Assembly (NCBI GenBank): GCA_964452285.1
Contig: CAYVKW010000010.1
Coordinates: 1-30,150, forward strand
Direction: 5' to 3'
Length of the DNA: 30,150 bases
Source of the DNA: JAUNST01 sp964452285
GTDB taxonomy: Bacteria; Patescibacteriota; Microgenomatia; UBA1400; PJMF01
A program made the position numbers and the translations under genes. The notes under the pieces are model-generated. The model saw nothing but the letters and a program-made list of their open reading frames with translations. It was not told the origin of the DNA and did not search any database. Shown here piece after piece: positions 8,997 to 17,350 of the stretch; position 1 is the stretch's first letter, and each line of letters opens with the position of its first letter.

Positions 8997-9954
8997 TTAC
9001 TGCTGGCAGACCGTAAATAATTGCTACCACCATTACTATTAAGATTACTACAATCGTGAGTAAGGGCTTATCATGGACCAAAACTTTCTCTGGCGCTTCA
9101 CCCTGATTGCTCTCATAGATTAACTCTAAATAACGCATAATCCCTAAAATTGCTACTGGAATAGTCAACATTAATAATTTTTCCGGTCTCAGTACTTTTG
9201 GCAAAGTTAAATACAAAATCGATAAATTTTGTTCCGGCCGCACAAATTGATACTGAAAAGTAAATAAAGCATAACTCACCCAAGTGGCGGTGGCAAACAT
9301 ACTTGTGTATTGATCCAATAAACGTTGGCTATATCTTTTAAGTGTTCCTCTAGTTTGACCTAGATTTCCCGAATTTTCCATCAAAGTTCTTTCACCTTGT
9401 CTTTTGCCTACCGCCAAAAACAGCGCTGCCGCGATTAAAGTCAGCAAAAACCAAGAATTTAAATGAATTCCGCCCACCGTGGCTCCGGCATATACTCGGA
9501 TGACAAAAGCAGCCGCAATTGAACCAATGTCCAAAATTGGCACGCTTTTCAATTTCGTAGAATAAACGATTTGCAATACTAAATAAATCAATAATAAAAC
9601 TCGAAACGACGAATTAAGCGGAAAACTCAGGAAAAAAGCTAAAATCACCCCGCTAATTGATAAGAAAAAAGCCACTGGAATAGCTAGCTCTCCCGCTGCT
9701 ATTGGTCGATTTTTTTTAAATGGATGTAGTCGGTCCACTTTATAATCAATAATGTCATTCATCAGATAAACACTTGAAGCTAAAATGCAAAAAATCACAA
9801 AACTATAAAAGACAGTAATAAAGTAGGGCATACCGTCTGGTTGAAGTGAAAAAAGCAAACCGGAAAAAACCAAAGGCGCAAACATGACTAGATTTTTCAA
9901 CCATTGCATCGGCCGAATACTCTTGACAATTGCCATTAAAGATGTTTGAGCCAT
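8980..9954 (-). CDS. UbiA-family decaprenyl-phosphate phosphoribosyltransferase-like enzyme
   Basis: A 324-aa UbiA-superfamily membrane prenyltransferase. The first Asp-rich motif is NDIIDYKVDRLHP (66-78), followed by KKNRPIAAGEL, which fits the decaprenyl-phosphate phosphoribosyltransferase branch (PRPP plus polyprenyl phosphate) better than quinone or haem branches. Around nine hydrophobic helices are visible. In Actinobacteria such enzymes feed decaprenyl-phospho-arabinose synthesis. No epimerase pair (DprE1/DprE2) is present here, so the final lipid-linked sugar is unknown. It overlaps the GT39 gene, suggesting it supplies or shares lipid-linked donors. The promoter is TATAAT six bases before ATG. 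Confidence 0.85.
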   Translation of the reverse strand: MAQTSLMAIVKSIRPMQWLKNLVMFAPLVFSGLLFSLQPDGMPYFITVFYSFVIFCILASSVYLMNDIIDYKVDRLHPFKKNRPIAAGELAIPVAFFLSISGVILAFFLSFPLNSSFRVLLLIYLVLQIVYSTKLKSVPILDIGSIAAAFVIRVYAGATVGGIHLNSWFLLTLIAAALFLAVGKRQGERTLMENSGNLGQTRGTLKRYSQRLLDQYTSMFATATWVSYALFTFQYQFVRPEQNLSILYLTLPKVLRPEKLLMLTIPVAILGIMRYLELIYESNQGEAPEKVLVHDKPLLTIVVILIVMVVAIIYGLPAVNAYVE

Positions 9955-9960
9955 ATCTTG

Positions 9961-9966
9961 ATTATA
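9961..9966 (-). promoter_or_regulatory. -10 box for leaderless UbiA-like/GT39 transcript
   Basis: TATAAT on the minus strand with CAAGAT, six bases, before the ATG at 9954. It lies back to back with the ftsK promoter in a 64-bp divergent intergenic region. Confidence 0.65.
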
Positions 9967-10000
9967 TCATATTTCCTCATTGCTTAAATGGCACTTTTTG

Positions 10001-10009
10001 TGCTAAAAT
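10001..10009 (+). promoter_or_regulatory. Extended -10 promoter for ftsK
   Basis: TGC-TAAAAT with nine bases to the ATG at 10019, predicting a leader of about three bases or none. No Shine-Dalgarno is present. Confidence 0.6.
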
Positions 10010-10018
10010 AGACATCTT

Positions 10019-12259
10019 ATGGCACGTAGACGTAGACGAAAATCCAAAAATCAACCTCTTAATAATTTTGTTTGGTTTTCTATTTTCGCTCTCCTTTTTT
10101 TAGTTTTAAGCCTTCTCACCTTGGCTAGTTTTTTTAGACAAGGTGCGCTTTTAATCTGGATCAATGATTTCTTCGTCATTAATTTTGGTAGTGGTGCCCT
10201 TATTGTGCCTTTTCTTTTCATGCAAATCGCTCTCATTCTTTTTCGTACCACTTGGGTTTGGTCACGTCCTTCACTCTTTTTGGGTGGTTTGCTTTTCTTT
10301 GCTGGCGTTACTTGCATTAGCTCGGGGGGTTCTGTTGGCGCGGCGACTTTCCAAACTCTGTCCAAACTTATTACCGTCCCAGGTACTTATCTGTTTTTCT
10401 CTGCTCTCATTATCGGCGGTGTTTTAGTTCTCGCCCAAATTTCTTTACGTGACATTTTTACTTGGTATAAAAATTGGCAAGCCGAGAGAAAGCTGCAAGC
10501 GCAAATGGCCAATTTAACTTTATCAGAAAAAGATGGTATCACTTTTGTTGGCCACGATCAAGAGTCTGGTGCTTCGGCTGACTCAGATCAAAAAAAATCT
10601 ACTTTTGCCAATATTCTTTCTCCGACTTTAAATCATAAACAAGAGAAAATGTTCTCTGATCAAGAACCAGACTTCGCTCCTCCAACTGCCGCTGAAAACA
10701 TCAATAATTTAGAAAAGATTGATTTACTTGGAGAAATCAAGCCAATTGTTGCAGAAAAAACTAACCTCGACTCTGATATTACTATTTCCACTCATCATCA
10801 ACCTTGGCAATATCCTAGCTTAGGTCTTTTATCTGACGGTGACGGCGGCGAAGCCGACAGAGGTGATATTAACGCTAATGCTCAAATTATTGAAAATACC
10901 CTCGATTCTTTTGGCATTAAGGCTCGAGTGGCTGAAATTAATCGTGGGCCTTCAGTGACTCAATACGCCCTTGAAATTGCCATGGGCACCAAATTATCAA
11001 AAATCACCGCTCTTGCTACCGATTTAGCTTTAGCTTTAGCCGCACCTACCGGACAAATCAGAATTGAAGCTCCAATTGCTGGTAAATCTCTAGTTGGCGT
11101 CGAAGTTCCTAATCACAAAGCCGCTTTCGTCACTTTGCGCAAGATGTTGGCCTCTAGTACTTTATGTAATCATCCTTCCAAGCTCGCAGTCGCTTTAGGT
11201 ATTGACGTCAATGGCAAACAAGTTGTTGGTGATATTAGTAAAATGCCTCACGCCTTGATTGCGGGTGCCACTGGTTCTGGTAAATCCGTTGGCATTAATT
11301 CTTTCTTATGCTCTCTTTTGTTTCGCTGTAGTCCAGAAGAATTGCGTCTCATCCTAGTTGATCCCAAAAGAGTCGAGTTAACGATGTATCAAGACATTCC
11401 ACATTTGCTCACTCCGGTCATCGTTGACGCTGCCAAAGTGGTTTCGGCTTTAAAGTGGACTTGTGCTGAAATGGACCGCCGTTATCAAGTTTTGGCCGAT
11501 CACGGTGTTCGCCAGATTTCTGGCTACAATCAACTTACTGGCGTAGAAAAAATGCCTCAAATTGTAGTCATCATCGATGAGTTTGCCGATATTATGATGT
11601 TTGCTCCCAATGATGTCGAAGAGTCAGTCACTAGAATTGCGCAAATGGCTCGGGCTGTCGGCATTCATCTTATTCTCACTACTCAAAGACCTTCTGTTAA
11701 TGTTATTACTGGTTTGATTAAAGCCAACGTTCCGACTAGGATTGCTTTCAATGTTGCTTCAGCCATGGACTCTCGGGTGATTCTAGATAGTGTCGGCGCA
11801 GAGAAACTTTTGGGCAACGGCGACATGCTGTATATTCCTCCAGATAAAGCTAAACCAATTCGGATTCAAGGTACTTTTGTCAGCGATAATGACGCCAAGG
11901 CTTTAACTGATTTTCTTAAGTCTCAAGGTTGGGCGCCAGAATATATCGATGACATTACTTCTAAATATCGTGTTTCTGGTAAAAAAGGTGCTAGTGCGCC
12001 TTTGCCTGGCAGCGATGAAGATCTGAGTTCTGGAGAACGCGATGCTCTTTTTGTGGACGCCGCTAGAATGTTTGCTCAATACGATCAAGCTTCTTCCTCC
12101 ATGATTCAGCGCCGTCTTTCTGTGGGCTACGCTCGCGCTGCTCGAATTCTCGATCAACTTTGTGCTGCCGGCATTGTCGGTCAAGCCAATGGTAGTAAAC
12201 CGCGCGACGTTAATAAAGAAGCCATCAGTCAGCTTTTATCTAATCCAGACAATTTATAA
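10019..12259 (+). CDS. ftsK: DNA translocase FtsK/SpoIIIE
   Basis: A 746-aa FtsK that pumps DNA at the division septum to clear chromosomes. A basic N-terminus (RRRRRK) precedes four transmembrane helices within about residues 18-145, then a short variable linker to about 265. The motor domain has the Walker A motif GATGSGKS with K422 and the Walker B motif VVIIDEFAD with D520. The C-terminal gamma winged-helix domain (about residues 680-725, AARMFAQYDQASSSMIQRRL) reads chromosomal KOPS-like polarity sites. Architecture and length match compact FtsK proteins. It is transcribed divergently from the UbiA-like gene and converges on dnaG with 33 bases between the stops. Confidence 0.97.
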   Translation: MARRRRRKSKNQPLNNFVWFSIFALLFLVLSLLTLASFFRQGALLIWINDFFVINFGSGALIVPFLFMQIALILFRTTWVWSRPSLFLGGLLFFAGVTCISSGGSVGAATFQTLSKLITVPGTYLFFSALIIGGVLVLAQISLRDIFTWYKNWQAERKLQAQMANLTLSEKDGITFVGHDQESGASADSDQKKSTFANILSPTLNHKQEKMFSDQEPDFAPPTAAENINNLEKIDLLGEIKPIVAEKTNLDSDITISTHHQPWQYPSLGLLSDGDGGEADRGDINANAQIIENTLDSFGIKARVAEINRGPSVTQYALEIAMGTKLSKITALATDLALALAAPTGQIRIEAPIAGKSLVGVEVPNHKAAFVTLRKMLASSTLCNHPSKLAVALGIDVNGKQVVGDISKMPHALIAGATGSGKSVGINSFLCSLLFRCSPEELRLILVDPKRVELTMYQDIPHLLTPVIVDAAKVVSALKWTCAEMDRRYQVLADHGVRQISGYNQLTGVEKMPQIVVIIDEFADIMMFAPNDVEESVTRIAQMARAVGIHLILTTQRPSVNVITGLIKANVPTRIAFNVASAMDSRVILDSVGAEKLLGNGDMLYIPPDKAKPIRIQGTFVSDNDAKALTDFLKSQGWAPEYIDDITSKYRVSGKKGASAPLPGSDEDLSSGERDALFVDAARMFAQYDQASSSMIQRRLSVGYARAARILDQLCAAGIVGQANGSKPRDVNKEAISQLLSNPDNL

Positions 12260-12292
12260 TCACCCATTGTTTTAAAAACCAGTTGCGTCTTT

Positions 12293-14128
12293 TTATTTTT
12301 CGTTTTCGTCGCTTTTTGCTCGATTTTTGTTTTGCGTCAATTCACGCAAATTTTGCAAGATTTCCGCTTGCCTTTTTTCTTGTTCCGGTGTCAGTTTATC
12401 GATTTGATCCAAACTGGCCAACTCTTGTTGCAAAATTTGCGACTGTTGCGTACTCCAAATTTTTTGATGATTGGCAACAGCTTTTTCCCATTCGGTTTTC
12501 AAATCATTCTTCATCAAAAATTTAATAAAACTATTATTCATGCCCAAAATTTTTAATCTTTGCGCAAAATCTGCCGGTAAACTATTCAACCAACTTTTTA
12601 ATTCTGGAGAGTTGGTCTTTTTTTGGTAATCTTGATAATAGCTCTTTAATTGTTGTAAAAAATGATTTTCCCATTCAGCCTCAATGATATAATTGCTTGC
12701 TAAACTAACATATTGTTTTTCACTTAAACATTGTAAAAATAAAAACCAAATATATGCTTCCAATTTAGTTAATTTACTTGACTTTTTTTTCACTGTCGCC
12801 AGTTTGACACTTTTCATTTCAGCCGGTTTATTGTCGTCACTTTCTGTTCCAAATTTAGCCCATTTTTGCAAATCTTGTCTCAGAATTTCTTTATCTTGAC
12901 TTAAAGTTTCTGCTAATTTTTTCAAATAAAATTCATATTCAATTTGACTATCAATTAATTCAAATACGCTCGCTAATTCTTTAATAATTTCTTTTTGTCC
13001 TTCAATACTTTTTTGATCATGGCTCGCCAAAATCACTGTGAGAAAAAAATCATACACGCTCACTGCTGCCGCGACTTTGGCTCGCCAACCAGCCGCATCA
13101 TTTCTTGCAAATTCATCAGGATCTTTACCCCGATCAATCATCACTACTCGCAATTCTATTCCCTCTGGTCGCAGATGAGTAATAGCTTTTTTTGTTGCCG
13201 CGATGCCAGCTTTATCCGCATCTAGAGCTAAAATTACTTTTTTAACATAACGACTAATTAATTTGGCGTGATCCACTGTTAGGGCGCTACCTTTAATCGC
13301 ACACACATAATCTACGCCTGCTTGACAGCTAGAAAGCATGTCAAATTCACCTTCTACAATCAACATTTCTTTTTGTTTTTTAATTTGTTGTCCCAGTTCA
13401 TGCAGACCGTAAAGCATTTTGCCTTTGTGATAAATTAACGTTTCTGGAGTATTCATGTATTTGGCTTCTTTTTTTTCGTCGCCTATAATCATTCTTCCAG
13501 AAAAACCCACTACTTTTCCGCGATGATTTTTCAGTGGGAACATCAGTCGCCCGCGAAAACGATCAAAAAGCCGCCCAGTTTTATTTTCACCGCCCATTCC
13601 TGAAGCAATGATTTCAGCGCGGCTGAATTTTTTTGCCGTTAGATAATCGCATAAACCTTGCCAACTGTCTTCAGCCGCGCCTAGCCGAAACAATTTTATC
13701 GTCGTTCCCGTTAAGCCTCTTTTTTTTACATAATCTCTTACTAGTTGACATTGCGGATTCTCTTGCAAGTTTTTTTGATAATAGACCGTCGCTTCTTCCA
13801 TTAGTTCCATTAGTCTTTGGCGCAGCGCGTCATCTTTGTCAAAGTTCTTTTGTGTTAAAGTGATACCAGCGCGCTGCGCCAACATCTCCAACGCTTCGCG
13901 AAAAGTCAGTGACTCGTATTTTTCCAAAAAACTAATTACATCTCCACTTTCTCCGCAACCAAAACATTTGTAAAAACCTAGACTATCATTGACAAAAAAA
14001 GACGGCGACTTTTCGTGATGAAAAGGGCACAATCCTTTTTGATAATTACCAGCAGGTGTTAATTTAATTCTTTCGCCGATGATTTCAGCGATCGAAATCG
14101 CCTCTTTTACTGCTTCAATTTCTGACAT
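12293..14128 (-). CDS. dnaG: DNA primase
   Basis: Bacterial DnaG primase, 611 aa from the chosen start, which makes RNA primers at replication forks. A CHC2 zinc-binding domain is at the N-terminus (CPFHHEKSPSFF, then CFGCGESGDVISF). The TOPRIM core has the catalytic VEGEFDML and ALDADKAG motifs. The C-terminal half is Lys/Gln-rich and helical, as expected for a helicase-binding region. I prefer ATG 14128 because the protein then aligns with known N-termini (isoleucine-rich helix before the zinc finger) and a TGG-TATATT -10 box lies seven bases upstream. An in-frame TTG at 14155 would add nine residues and overlap the comF stop as TTGA, so coupled translation from there is possible. Confidence 0.96.
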   Translation of the reverse strand: MSEIEAVKEAISIAEIIGERIKLTPAGNYQKGLCPFHHEKSPSFFVNDSLGFYKCFGCGESGDVISFLEKYESLTFREALEMLAQRAGITLTQKNFDKDDALRQRLMELMEEATVYYQKNLQENPQCQLVRDYVKKRGLTGTTIKLFRLGAAEDSWQGLCDYLTAKKFSRAEIIASGMGGENKTGRLFDRFRGRLMFPLKNHRGKVVGFSGRMIIGDEKKEAKYMNTPETLIYHKGKMLYGLHELGQQIKKQKEMLIVEGEFDMLSSCQAGVDYVCAIKGSALTVDHAKLISRYVKKVILALDADKAGIAATKKAITHLRPEGIELRVVMIDRGKDPDEFARNDAAGWRAKVAAAVSVYDFFLTVILASHDQKSIEGQKEIIKELASVFELIDSQIEYEFYLKKLAETLSQDKEILRQDLQKWAKFGTESDDNKPAEMKSVKLATVKKKSSKLTKLEAYIWFLFLQCLSEKQYVSLASNYIIEAEWENHFLQQLKSYYQDYQKKTNSPELKSWLNSLPADFAQRLKILGMNNSFIKFLMKNDLKTEWEKAVANHQKIWSTQQSQILQQELASLDQIDKLTPEQEKRQAEILQNLRELTQNKNRAKSDENEK

Positions 14129-14135
14129 CTTGTCT

Positions 14136-14144
14136 AATATACCA
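14136..14144 (-). promoter_or_regulatory. Extended -10 promoter for leaderless dnaG transcript
   Basis: TGG-TATATT on the minus strand, seven bases before the ATG at 14128 and directly after the comF stop. It would give dnaG its own leaderless message inside the hpf-comF-dnaG cluster. Confidence 0.5.
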
Positions 14145-14151
14145 TACTTTT

Positions 14152-14796
14152 TCAATTTCCATGAGCCATTGCTACCCCATAGATTTCTGCAAACCCAGCT
14201 TCTTTTAATACTTTTGCCGCCTGATTCATGGTTGCTCCCGTGGTAATCACGTCGTCAATTAGTAACAGCCGCGGATATTTTTGTTTCCAATCTTGCGTCG
14301 CCGCTTGAGCTGCAAAAATATCCGCCGCTTTCTTTTGCCTTTCAAGCGCACTTTTCGTTAGAGCTTGTTTTTCGCGATAAACAGTTCTCTTTAGGCACGC
14401 TAACACTGGCTTGTGCCAAAGTTCGCCCAATTCTACCGCAATTATTTTTGCTTGATTATATCCGCGTTCTTCCAATCTTTTTTTGTGGACTGGAATATAA
14501 GTAATCGCTTCCACTTCTGGCAAGAGCAGAAATTGATATAACCAAAAAGCAAAAGTCATACCCAAATCTTTTACTCCATTATATTTATATTGATGAATCA
14601 TTTTATTAGTCAGTTCGTCGTAAACCAAAAGCGCTTGCACTTTTGTCAGATAGATTTGAGGTAATGTTAATTTGACTTCCTCAATCAAAAAATTTAATTT
14701 TTGATAGCACCGATCACATAAAAATTCCCCCATCTTACCGCAACCAAAACAAAATCTTGGATATAAAACTTCAATTATTTTTTGCCAGAATTTCAC
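14152..14796 (-). CDS. comF: ComF family amidophosphoribosyltransferase-like protein
   Basis: A 214-aa ComF-family protein with an N-terminal four-Cys zinc ribbon (CFGCGKMGEFLCDRCYQ) and a C-terminal PRTase domain with the PRPP-binding loop LLLIDDVITTGAT. In competent bacteria ComF helps process incoming single-stranded DNA at the inner membrane, and many CPR genomes keep com genes for DNA uptake. The start is GTG at 14796, 14 bases after the hibernation-factor stop. Its TGA overlaps a possible TTG start of dnaG. The association with primase suggests a DNA-processing role, but this is inferred from position. Confidence 0.92.
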   Translation of the reverse strand: MKFWQKIIEVLYPRFCFGCGKMGEFLCDRCYQKLNFLIEEVKLTLPQIYLTKVQALLVYDELTNKMIHQYKYNGVKDLGMTFAFWLYQFLLLPEVEAITYIPVHKKRLEERGYNQAKIIAVELGELWHKPVLACLKRTVYREKQALTKSALERQKKAADIFAAQAATQDWKQKYPRLLLIDDVITTGATMNQAAKVLKEAGFAEIYGVAMAHGN

Positions 14797-14810
14797 TTAC
14801 AAAAACAATC

Positions 14811-15098
14811 TTACTTACTCTCGCTCAAATCTTCTTTGGCTTTGGTGCAAACTTCTCCGATAGCATTGTACAAATCACTTTTATCACGGTATTCAAAAAA
14901 TAAATCTTTGCCCGCTTTTGCCAATTTTAATTTGGCACAAAAACCTCTTTTGCTCGAACCAGACAAGAAAAATTCCGCTTTTTCGATTGACGGATCGTAT
15001 TTAAACAGTTTACCTGCTCCACTTTGACATCGTTTTTCCAACGCCTCTGTCAAATCGAAACCTTTGGTTTGAACTAAAACTTGAGTCATCTGAGTCAT
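14811..15098 (-). CDS. hpf: Short ribosome hibernation promoting factor / RaiA-like protein
   Basis: A 95-aa protein of the short HPF/YfiA (RaiA) family, which binds the 30S decoding centre and silences or dimerises ribosomes in stationary cells. The beta-alpha-beta-beta-beta-alpha order is visible: VLVQTKGFDLTEAL, a first helix ending in LFKYDPSIEKAE, strands around FCAKLKLAKAGKDLFFEYRDKSD, and a helix LYNAIGEVCTKAKEDL. No long C-terminal dimerisation domain is present. Unlike most genes here it has a Shine-Dalgarno (AAAGGA, five bases before ATG 15098), with an in-frame ATG three codons later. The family is divergent but the fold pattern fits well. Confidence 0.85.
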   Translation of the reverse strand: MTQMTQVLVQTKGFDLTEALEKRCQSGAGKLFKYDPSIEKAEFFLSGSSKRGFCAKLKLAKAGKDLFFEYRDKSDLYNAIGEVCTKAKEDLSESK

Positions 15099-15327
15099 CA
15101 GATTTCCTTTCTATTTTAACCTCTCACCGCACTCTTTTTTGTATTCCACCACTGATTGTAACACAATTTTTCTTTTTCCTTCTAGTCATTTTTTTCTTTT
15201 ATTCTGTCCGTTTTCTTATTAACTTATTTTCTTCATTCTTTGCTAAATTATCGTTAAAAAATTGCGCTTTTGTCACGTCTTAGTTTCATTTTTTCAAACT
15301 TACAATATAAAGATAAAGACAATTTAT

Positions 15328-16101
15328 ATGTTTACACTTTCTTCATTCTTTCCTCCGTACCACCGTTTTCGTTTTCCTCTTTTTCTTTTCATTTTCGTCT
15401 TTTTCCTTTTGGCCACGAAAATTGGCCTCACGCCAATTTTCGCTGATCAATTAGATTGTATCGACACTCCGACCGACTATACTTGCGGAAAAGACAATGG
15501 CTGGCTTACTGGTACTTGTCCAGCAGGTCGTTTTTGTTTGGCGAAAGCAGACGCTGTCGGTGTTGTAGTTGGTCAATGGTGTTGTCCCACTCTTGTAGTC
15601 CCAGATCCAGATGACGATACGGCTTGTGGTCCAGCAAACTTAGCTGATAAAGGCACTTGTGAAGAAGGTAAAACTTGTGTTGCTAATGAAAATTGGTCTG
15701 AAGGTTCAACCGTAAATCCTTATGTCTGTGTTCCCAATGATGAGCTTCCATCAGATTCTCTCACTCTGAATCTTAATGCTGTTAATTTAAAATATAGCGA
15801 TTTGGAAGCTATGAATCCGCTTCGATTTTCTTCCGTTTTCAGCGATCCCGACAGTCGTACACCAGGCGCGATTATCAATCGCGCCTTGACAGTGATTATT
15901 TTTCCTCTTGCCGGCATTGGTCTTTTTGTCCTTATTCTTTGGGGCGGCTTTCAAATGATTTCTGGCTCCGCTACTGGCAAACAAAATAGTATTGATTTGG
16001 GTAAGAAAAAAATTACCACTGCGCTTGTCGGTTTTATTATCCTTTTTTGTGTTTATTGGCTTTGGCGTTTAGTGGCTTTAGCTACTGGTTTAAGCACTTA
16101 A
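15328..16101 (+). CDS. Second Cys-rich T4SS pilin-like secreted/membrane protein
   Basis: A 257-aa protein with the same plan as the gene at 1511. It has an N-terminal signal segment with a basic HRFR patch and a hydrophobic stretch to about residue 40, a 10-cysteine ectodomain (with a CC pair), and two C-terminal helices separated by GSATGKQNSIDLGKKKITT. The sequence before the helices (TPGAIINRALTVIIFPLAGIG) is typical of TrbC/VirB2-like T4SS pilin domains of CPR. I use ATG 15328 rather than the in-frame TTG at 15262, because the signal peptide then starts at the N-terminus and an AT-rich TACAAT box lies 21 bases upstream. The upstream 229 bases hold no other gene. Confidence 0.75.
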   Translation: MFTLSSFFPPYHRFRFPLFLFIFVFFLLATKIGLTPIFADQLDCIDTPTDYTCGKDNGWLTGTCPAGRFCLAKADAVGVVVGQWCCPTLVVPDPDDDTACGPANLADKGTCEEGKTCVANENWSEGSTVNPYVCVPNDELPSDSLTLNLNAVNLKYSDLEAMNPLRFSSVFSDPDSRTPGAIINRALTVIIFPLAGIGLFVLILWGGFQMISGSATGKQNSIDLGKKKITTALVGFIILFCVYWLWRLVALATGLST

Positions 16102-16118
16102 GCTCCTTCATCTTGTTG

Positions 16119-16124
16119 TATAAT
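16119..16124 (+). promoter_or_regulatory. -10 box for leaderless transcript of the 65-aa protein and rml genes
   Basis: TATAAT six bases before ATG 16131. This predicts a transcript starting at or next to the start codon and running into rmlB. Confidence 0.65.
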
Positions 16125-16130
16125 TATCCC

Positions 16131-16328
16131 ATGCCTAATTTTATTCTTTCTTTTTGCGATTTTTTTCGTGCTCCCAAAGCCGACCATTTGCCAATCAAAC
16201 AAAAATTTTGGCTTTACTTCTTTTTTTTTACCACGATTATTCTCGCCTTTGCTAGTGGCTATTTTGTGGTAAAATTGGAGAAAATCCAAGAGTCTTGTCA
16301 TTGTGACTTGGAAAGTAAATCTTTATGA
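16131..16328 (+). CDS. Small single-pass membrane protein, unknown
   Basis: A 65-aa protein with a short amphipathic N-terminus, one hydrophobic helix (about residues 27-47) and a short tail containing CHC. It is chosen over a longer in-frame ORF starting at 16047 because that one overlaps the pilin-like gene, whereas ATG 16131 sits six bases after a TATAAT box. Its TGA overlaps the rmlB ATG as ATGA, the usual sign of translational coupling, which supports it being real. I recognise no family. Confidence 0.6.
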   Translation: MPNFILSFCDFFRAPKADHLPIKQKFWLYFFFFTTIILAFASGYFVVKLEKIQESCHCDLESKSL

Positions 16329-17347
16329 GTAAAATTTTAGTTACTGGCGGCGCTGGCTTTATTGGCAGCAACTTTATTTTATACTGGCTTCAGCGGCATC
16401 CAAATGACCAAATTGTCAATTTAGATGCTCTCACTTACGCTGGTAATCTTGCCAATCTGGCCAGCGCCGCCGACAACCCTAATTATAGTTTTGTTCACGG
16501 CGATATCCGCGACCAAGCTTTAGTTGAGCAAATCACTCAAGATGTCGATCTCATCGTTCATTTTGCTGCTGAGTCGCATGTTGATCGTTCCATCTTAGAA
16601 CCAGAAATTTTCCTCCAAACCAATGTTCTTGGTACCTTCAATTTGCTTAATGCCGCTTTGAAAAACAAAGTCAAGCACTTTCATCATATTAGTACAGACG
16701 AGGTTTTTGGCTCACTGCCTTTGGCGACTCAAGATAAATTTACTTTGGATAGTAAATATGATCCTCGTAGCCCTTATTCCGCTAGCAAGGCTAGCAGTGA
16801 CCACTTGGTTCGTGCTTACGGTGACACCTACGATCTTCCGTATACTATTACTAACTGCAGTAATAACTATGGTCCTTTCCAATTTCCAGAAAAACTTTTC
16901 GGTTTAGCCATTACCAATATCATTGAAGGCAAAAAAGTGCCTATTTACGGCGACGGTCTCAACGTCCGTGATTGGCTTTTTGTTACCGATCATGTCAAAG
17001 CAATTGAAAAAGTTTTGCTTTCTGGTCAAACTCATCAGACGTATCTTGTCGGCGGTTTAGTTAAAGACATTTCCAATCTCGATGTCATTAAATTGATTTT
17101 GCAGCTCATGGGTAAAACTGAAGCGGAGTTGGAATTCGTCAAAGATCGTGCCGGTCATGACCGTCGTTATAGCGTTGATTGGAGCAAAATCAATCACAAT
17201 CTTGACTGGCAGCCAGAGGTCACTTTGGAAGAGGGTTTGCAGCAAACTATTCACTGGTATCAAGATCATCAAGATTGGTGGCAACCGCTCAAGCAAAAAT
17301 CTCAAGCTTTTTTTAATCAAAATTATCATCAGGTTCAGAAATCATAA
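16325..17347 (+). CDS. rfbB: dTDP-glucose 4,6-dehydratase
   Basis: A 340-aa extended short-chain dehydrogenase that converts dTDP-glucose to dTDP-4-keto-6-deoxyglucose. The NAD-binding GGAGFIGS motif is at residues 8-15, then NLDALTYAGNL, typical of RmlB. The catalytic set is STDEVFG (Thr, Asp, Glu) and Y151-x3-K155 in SPYSASKAS. NNYGPFQFPEKL follows, which binds the nucleotide sugar. The length matches the family. It overlaps the 65-aa gene by four bases and is followed three bases later by the reductase gene, so it lies in an rml operon. The thymidylyltransferase RmlA is not in the window. Confidence 0.96.
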   Translation: MSKILVTGGAGFIGSNFILYWLQRHPNDQIVNLDALTYAGNLANLASAADNPNYSFVHGDIRDQALVEQITQDVDLIVHFAAESHVDRSILEPEIFLQTNVLGTFNLLNAALKNKVKHFHHISTDEVFGSLPLATQDKFTLDSKYDPRSPYSASKASSDHLVRAYGDTYDLPYTITNCSNNYGPFQFPEKLFGLAITNIIEGKKVPIYGDGLNVRDWLFVTDHVKAIEKVLLSGQTHQTYLVGGLVKDISNLDVIKLILQLMGKTEAELEFVKDRAGHDRRYSVDWSKINHNLDWQPEVTLEEGLQQTIHWYQDHQDWWQPLKQKSQAFFNQNYHQVQKS

Positions 17348-17350
17348 ACT

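Noticed and set aside
15262..15327. TTG-started N-terminal extension of the second pilin-like gene
   Set aside because: The extra 22 residues precede a normal signal peptide, and an ATG at 15328 with an upstream -10-like box fits better.
16047..16130. Longer version of the 65-aa membrane protein
   Set aside because: It overlaps the pilin-like gene, while ATG 16131 lies exactly six bases after TATAAT.
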